Shown: piece after piece, positions 24,087 through 27,512 of the stretch
Position numbering within the stretch: the first letter of the stretch is position 1
Layout of the letters: every line of letters starts with the position of its first letter
Notes under the pieces: model-generated
The model's database searches: none
What the model was told of the DNA's origin: nothing
What the model saw: only the letters and a program-made list of their open reading frames with translations
Program-made: the position numbers and the translations under genes
DNA from: a bacterium
GTDB lineage: Bacteria; KSB1; UBA2214
Length of the DNA: 27,512 nt
Reading direction: 5' to 3'
NCBI GenBank assembly: GCA_029560815.1
Contig: JAKQKF010000541.1
Span: forward strand, 1 to 27,512

Positions 24087-25925
24087 ATGCCCAGCCTGCG
24101 ATTTAAAATAGGCGCCGGCTACTACACTCTGGTAGCCATCATCGTCGCGCTCAGCATCGTCGCTTTTGTCAGCTTTTTCCGCATGAACCGGACCATCACG
24201 CCAATCCTGGAAAAGCACACCCCCACGGCGATCGCCAGCCAGCGCATGCTCAAGGCCCTGGACGAACAGATCCAGGACCAGATCCTCATGCTGCGCGGTG
24301 ATGTGGATCTCGCCTACATCAGCTACCAGCGCAGCCGCGACCGCTTCCTCAACTGGTACCAGCGCGCCCTCGCCGCCGATCTGCCCCAGCCCGACAAGGC
24401 GATCCTGGACAGCATGATCTATACCTACAAGGCCTACCTGACCAATTCCGAGGCCTTTTACACCCTGTGCAAACAGAACAGCCCCCTCGCCCGCCCCTTC
24501 CACATGGAGAGCATCGTGCCCGTGGAACAGCGGCTGCGCGGGCAATGCCTCCGCCTCATCGAAGTCACCCAGGCCCTGACCACCAGCGCCGTTGAGCTGG
24601 CGCGCGATGCCATGAATCGCAGCATGATCCTCATCGCTGTCGCCGCCCTGATCTCCATCTTTTTCGCCTTCTGGTCCAACGCCCAGGTCTCCCGCAACGT
24701 CATCAGGCCGGCTTCGACCCTGGCGCGCACCATCCGCCTCATCAGCCGCGGCCAGCTCAACCAAAAGATCGACATCACCACCAACGATGAATTCGCCGAG
24801 CTTTCGAGCGAATTCAACAAGATGACCGAACGCCTGCGCACCTACGAAGAGATGGACATCCACCAGCTGATCGCGGAAAAAAACAAATCCGAGACCATCG
24901 TCACCAGCATCGATGAGCCCCTTATCGTCACCGATGCGGAGCACAAGGTGGTGCTTATGAACCTCACCGCCGCGCAGATGCTCGGCAACCCGGCTACCGG
25001 GATGGAGGGCAGACCGGTCGAGGAGGTGGTCGCCGACACCAGGCTGCGCCGCCTGCTCCTGGCCAGCGAGGAGCAGCTGCGCGAAACCGCGCACAGCGAC
25101 TTTCTGCTCAAACTCGAGAACGGCAAGAATACCATCTACTACCGGCCCCGTCAGACCATCATCGTCGACGAAACAGGACAGAACCAGGGCATCGTAACCC
25201 TTTTTGAGGACGTCACCCGCTTCAAGGATCTCGAACGGCTCAAAACCGAGTTCATCGCCACCGTCTCCCACGAATTCCGGACTCCGCTGACCTCGATCAA
25301 TATGACCATCGATATCCTCAGCCAGCAGCTCCTCGGCCCGGTCTCGGCACAGCAGGCCGAGCTGCTGACCAACGCCAAGGAGGATTGCGGCCGGCTCACC
25401 AAACTGGTGCGCGAGCTTCTCGACCTCTCACGACTTGAAACCGGCCACCACCAGATGAAGATGGTGCCCCTCAACCTCGCCAAGATCGTGCAGGAGGCCA
25501 TCGGCCCCCTGCGCCTGCCGTTCCGGAACAAAGAGATCCGCCTCACCAGCGAAGTGGAGGGGATGCCGGCATTTCTGGGCGATCCCCAGCAGCTGAGCTA
25601 CGTCTTCACCAATCTGCTCAGCAACGCCCTGCGCCACACCCCGGCGGGCGGCGAGGTCAGGATCAGCGCCGCGGCGGAGCCGGAGGAGATCCGGGTCGCG
25701 GTGGCGGACAACGGTTCCGGCATCCCCTTGGAAGCACAGGCATCCATCTTTGAAAAATTCGTCCAGGTCAGGAAAGAAAGCGAAACCACCCCCGGCAGCG
25801 TCGGCCTCGGCCTCGCCATCGCCAGACAGGTTGTGCACGCCCACGGCGGACGCATCTGGGTGGAGAGCGAGCCCGGCCAGGGCAGCACCTTTTACTTCAC
25901 ACTTCCCTTGACGAGGAGCCTATGA
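24087..25925 (+). CDS. Membrane sensor histidine kinase (HAMP-PAS-HisKA-HATPase)
   Basis: A 612-residue sensor kinase. Two membrane spans (about 12-33 and 172-193) flank a largely helical periplasmic domain of about 140 residues, of the four-helix-bundle type seen in KinB- and chemoreceptor-like sensors. A HAMP linker follows (about 195-250, ending NDEFAELSSEFNKM), then a PAS domain (about 262-375, VTSIDEPLIVTDAEHKVVLMN), the HisKA dimerisation helix with SHEFRTPL and phospho-accepting H395, and a HATPase with N box NLLSNALRHTP (about 508), DNGSG (about 542) and GLGLAIA (about 574). All key catalytic motifs are intact. Its stop overlaps the start of the regulator gene by four bases (ATGA), so the pair is translationally coupled. 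The signal is unknown. Confidence 0.95.
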   Translation: MPSLRFKIGAGYYTLVAIIVALSIVAFVSFFRMNRTITPILEKHTPTAIASQRMLKALDEQIQDQILMLRGDVDLAYISYQRSRDRFLNWYQRALAADLPQPDKAILDSMIYTYKAYLTNSEAFYTLCKQNSPLARPFHMESIVPVEQRLRGQCLRLIEVTQALTTSAVELARDAMNRSMILIAVAALISIFFAFWSNAQVSRNVIRPASTLARTIRLISRGQLNQKIDITTNDEFAELSSEFNKMTERLRTYEEMDIHQLIAEKNKSETIVTSIDEPLIVTDAEHKVVLMNLTAAQMLGNPATGMEGRPVEEVVADTRLRRLLLASEEQLRETAHSDFLLKLENGKNTIYYRPRQTIIVDETGQNQGIVTLFEDVTRFKDLERLKTEFIATVSHEFRTPLTSINMTIDILSQQLLGPVSAQQAELLTNAKEDCGRLTKLVRELLDLSRLETGHHQMKMVPLNLAKIVQEAIGPLRLPFRNKEIRLTSEVEGMPAFLGDPQQLSYVFTNLLSNALRHTPAGGEVRISAAAEPEEIRVAVADNGSGIPLEAQASIFEKFVQVRKESETTPGSVGLGLAIARQVVHAHGGRIWVESEPGQGSTFYFTLPLTRSL

Positions 25926-27253
25926 GCACGCCGGCGGCAGTGCGGGTCCTGGTCGTCGATGACGAGCTGCACATTCTCAAGACCATCGGCATCTGTCTGG
26001 AATCGATCGGTTTTTCCGCCACCCTCACGCCGCGGCCCCAGGAAGCCCTCGAGATCGCCCGGCGGGAGAGATTCAACCTGGCCTTCGTCGACCTGCGCAT
26101 GCAGCCCTACGACGGCCTGGAGATGCTCGAGCGCCTGCACGGACTCGATCCGGATCTGACCGTGGTGATCATCACGGCGCATGGCTCCATCGACAGCGCG
26201 ATCGAGGCGGTCAAGAAAGGGGCCTACCACTACCTGCAAAAGCCCTTTGACGTCAAGGAGCTGCAAATCACCGCCCAGAAGGCCTGGGAACACCATCAGC
26301 TCACCAGCGCCGTGCGCGATCTGCGCGAACAGGTCATCCAGCAGCCCGATACCGGGGAGTTCATCACCCGCAACCAGGAGATGCTCGCCCTCCTCGAGCT
26401 GGCCGGCCGCGTCGCGGACAGCAATATCAGCATCCTGATCGAAGGGGAGAGCGGCACCGGCAAGGAACTGATCGCCCACTTTATTCACAACCACAGCGCC
26501 CGCGCGGACAAACCCTTCGTCAAGATCAACTGCGCGGCCCTGCCCGAAGAGCTGCTCGAGAGCGAGCTCTTCGGTCACATCAAGGGGGCTTTTACCGGTG
26601 CAACCCGCGACCGGCAGGGGCGCTTCGAGATCGCCGACGGCGGCACTATTTTTCTCGATGAAGTGGCGGAGATCTCCCCCTCCATCCAGGCCAAACTCCT
26701 GCGCGTCATCCAGAGCAAGGAGTTCGAGCGGGTCGGGGAGAGCGCAACCCGCAAGGTGGATGTACGCATCATCGCCGCCACCAACCGCGACCTCGACGAG
26801 GCTCTGCGCGAGGGCTCTTTCCGCGACGACCTCTTTTACCGCCTCAACGCCGTACGCCTCAAGGCGACCGCCCTCCGTCAGCGGCCGGAGGATATCCCTC
26901 TGCTGGTGCACCATTTTATCGTCAAGTTCGCCAGGGAGAATCCGCCCGAAATCTCGCTCGAGGCGATGAAAGCCCTGCGCCTCTGCCGCTGGTTCGGCAA
27001 CGTCCGCGAGCTGGAGAACGTGATGGAACGGGCGGTGCTGCTGGCCGAGGGAGGGACGATCGAACTCTCCCATCTGCCCGAAGAGGTCCGGCGCCTCTCG
27101 GAGAACCCCGGTTTCACCCTCACCCTGGAGGAGGTGGAAAAACGCCACATCATCCAGGTTCTCGAGCACGCCGAGGACTATGACGAGGCGGCGCGCATCC
27201 TCGGCATCGATCCGGCGACGCTGTGGCGTAAACGAAAAAAGTACCGCTTGTAG
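25922..27253 (+). CDS. Sigma-54-dependent response regulator (NtrC/AtoC family)
   Basis: A 443-residue transcription activator. The receiver domain (about 7-122) has the acidic pocket D13-D14, phospho-accepting D57 (FVDLRM), the TAHGS switch threonine and KPF lysine. The AAA+ domain (about 143-370) has Walker A GESGTGKE (about 175-182), the sigma-54-contacting GAFTGA loop (about 222-227), Walker B GGTIFLDEV (about 240-248) and the arginine-finger region RLNAVRLKATALRQRPEDIP. A Fis-type HTH ends the protein (about 400-443, EAARILGIDPATLWRKRKKY). GAFTGA is intact, so it should activate RpoN-dependent promoters when phosphorylated by the overlapping upstream kinase. A candidate target promoter lies directly downstream. 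Confidence 0.96.
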   Translation: MSTPAAVRVLVVDDELHILKTIGICLESIGFSATLTPRPQEALEIARRERFNLAFVDLRMQPYDGLEMLERLHGLDPDLTVVIITAHGSIDSAIEAVKKGAYHYLQKPFDVKELQITAQKAWEHHQLTSAVRDLREQVIQQPDTGEFITRNQEMLALLELAGRVADSNISILIEGESGTGKELIAHFIHNHSARADKPFVKINCAALPEELLESELFGHIKGAFTGATRDRQGRFEIADGGTIFLDEVAEISPSIQAKLLRVIQSKEFERVGESATRKVDVRIIAATNRDLDEALREGSFRDDLFYRLNAVRLKATALRQRPEDIPLLVHHFIVKFARENPPEISLEAMKALRLCRWFGNVRELENVMERAVLLAEGGTIELSHLPEEVRRLSENPGFTLTLEEVEKRHIIQVLEHAEDYDEAARILGIDPATLWRKRKKYRL

Positions 27254-27338
27254 GCGGCCTTGCAATTTACAATCAATACCTATTTTTATATATATAATGT
27301 GGTTATATTTTATTTTCCAGCTCAGTCGCAACACGGCA

Positions 27339-27351
27339 TTGCAAAATGCAA
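27339..27351. promoter_or_regulatory. Palindromic candidate activator-binding site
   Basis: TTGCA-AAA-TGCAA is a perfect inverted repeat with five-base arms. It is centred about 80 bases before the -24 element and about 105 bases before the likely transcription start, the usual place for an enhancer site of a sigma-54 activator. Binding by the adjacent response regulator is inferred from position only. Confidence 0.45.
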
Positions 27352-27425
27352 CCTCCGGTCCACTTGCCGCCGGAGCCCCTTTCCCTGAATACTTGTTTTT
27401 TTTACGAAAATTTCCTTTTGCATTT

Positions 27426-27440
27426 TGGCACAAATATTGA
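27426..27440 (+). promoter_or_regulatory. Candidate sigma-54 (-24/-12) promoter
   Basis: TGGCAC, five bases, then TTGA matches the TGGCAC-N5-TTGC consensus except for A in place of C at the -12 dinucleotide. The GG to GA spacing is the normal 12 bases. A sigma-70-like -10 box (TATAAT, 27441-27446) overlaps immediately downstream with a poor -35 (TTGCAT, 27418-27423), so which holoenzyme is used is open. Confidence 0.45.
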
Positions 27441-27498
27441 TATAATAGTTGCGGTAGAAAATGCAGCAGGTGTTGATCTGTGTGAGGAGGTATCTGCC

Positions 27499-27512
27499 GT
27501 GGCGGTAAGAGT
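27499..27512 (+). CDS. Probable start of the next gene (GTG start, truncated by window edge)
   Basis: A GTG at 27499 follows a strong GAGGAGG ribosome binding site by eight bases and opens a frame reading V-A-V-R before the window ends. The product cannot be identified. It would be the first gene served by the promoter elements upstream. Confidence 0.35.

Larger units (their letters stand above)
27254..27498. other. Intergenic region after the response regulator
   Basis: This 245-base A/T-rich stretch has no supported coding frame. It holds the palindrome and -24/-12-like element listed separately, a small inverted repeat (CTCCGG and CCGGAG, 27353-27375) without an adjacent U-tract, and a purine-rich GAGGAGG ribosome binding site at 27484-27490. 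It reads as a regulated promoter region. Confidence 0.6.

Noticed and set aside
24054..25271. 405-codon minus-strand frame opposite the histidine kinase
   Set aside because: The coding motifs (HAMP, PAS, SHEFRTP) are on the plus strand; the antisense product has no family features.
27353..27375. CTCCGG/CCGGAG inverted repeat as a terminator for the two-component operon
   Set aside because: The stem is only six pairs with an 11-base loop, and the T-run is more than 20 bases away, so intrinsic termination is doubtful.
25892..27433. 513-codon minus-strand frame opposite the response regulator
   Set aside because: It is an antisense shadow of the NtrC-type gene and its promoter region, with no recognisable motif.
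27461..27508. 15-codon frame (starting MQQVLICVRR) after the candidate sigma-54 promoter, as a leader peptide
   Set aside because: It has no ribosome binding site, and its reading frame overlaps the better-supported GTG start with GAGGAGG.
1..27512. CRISPR arrays, tRNA or rRNA genes, insertion sequences, attachment sites
   Set aside because: No regularly spaced direct repeats, no cloverleaf-like sequences and no transposase or integrase motifs were seen by eye; a dedicated scan was not possible.

Overview
This 27.5 kb window is GC-rich chromosomal DNA, densely packed with genes. It looks like a Gram-negative member of the FCB superphylum (Bacteroidota and relatives such as Calditrichota, KSB1 or Marinimicrobia). 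The evidence is a PorV/PorQ-type outer-membrane protein, a large secreted protein with a type IX secretion (Por) style C-terminal domain, and a TonB receptor with an N-terminal carboxypeptidase-regulatory-like domain. The phylum-level placement is inference. I see no tRNA, rRNA, CRISPR array, transposase or phage gene.

Layout. All genes from 1 to about 23.9 kb lie on the minus strand and are transcribed towards coordinate 1. In order of transcription, unit 1 (23,980 to about 14,980) is a LacI-family repressor, a 970-residue TonB-dependent receptor, a 1,216-residue Por-type secreted protein and a PorV-family protein. It starts at a near-consensus promoter with a perfect 12-bp palindromic operator just downstream, and ends at a tandem hairpin plus U-tract terminator. 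It resembles a polysaccharide-utilisation locus in which a large secreted protein, rather than SusD, accompanies the TonB receptor.

The next block (14,940 to 6,223) holds a parvulin-type lipoprotein foldase, a 52-residue DUF5989-type membrane peptide that is easily overlooked, an SGNH-hydrolase/TPR membrane protein, a sodium:solute symporter, and a sugar-type ABC importer (binding lipoprotein plus two permeases, no ATPase in the window). An imperfect palindromic repeat separates the two permease genes.

A third block (6,138 to 1) starts at its own promoter. It encodes a small SWIM zinc-finger protein, an MltD-like lytic transglycosylase with LysM domains, a NamZ/DUF1343 exo-N-acetylmuramidase lipoprotein, a second, smaller TonB receptor and the start of a SAM methyltransferase that runs off the window. 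Transglycosylase, NamZ, symporter and ABC importer together suggest peptidoglycan turnover or amino-sugar salvage, but no MurQ, kinase or NagZ is visible to prove it.

On the plus strand, divergent from lacI, lies a two-component pair: a membrane histidine kinase, probably translated from a leaderless mRNA, and an overlapping sigma-54 response regulator of the NtrC/AtoC type. The 259-bp tail after the regulator contains a TTGCA-N3-TGCAA palindrome and, about 80 bp on, a -24/-12-like element, followed by a ribosome binding site and a GTG that probably begins the next gene, a candidate target of the regulator.
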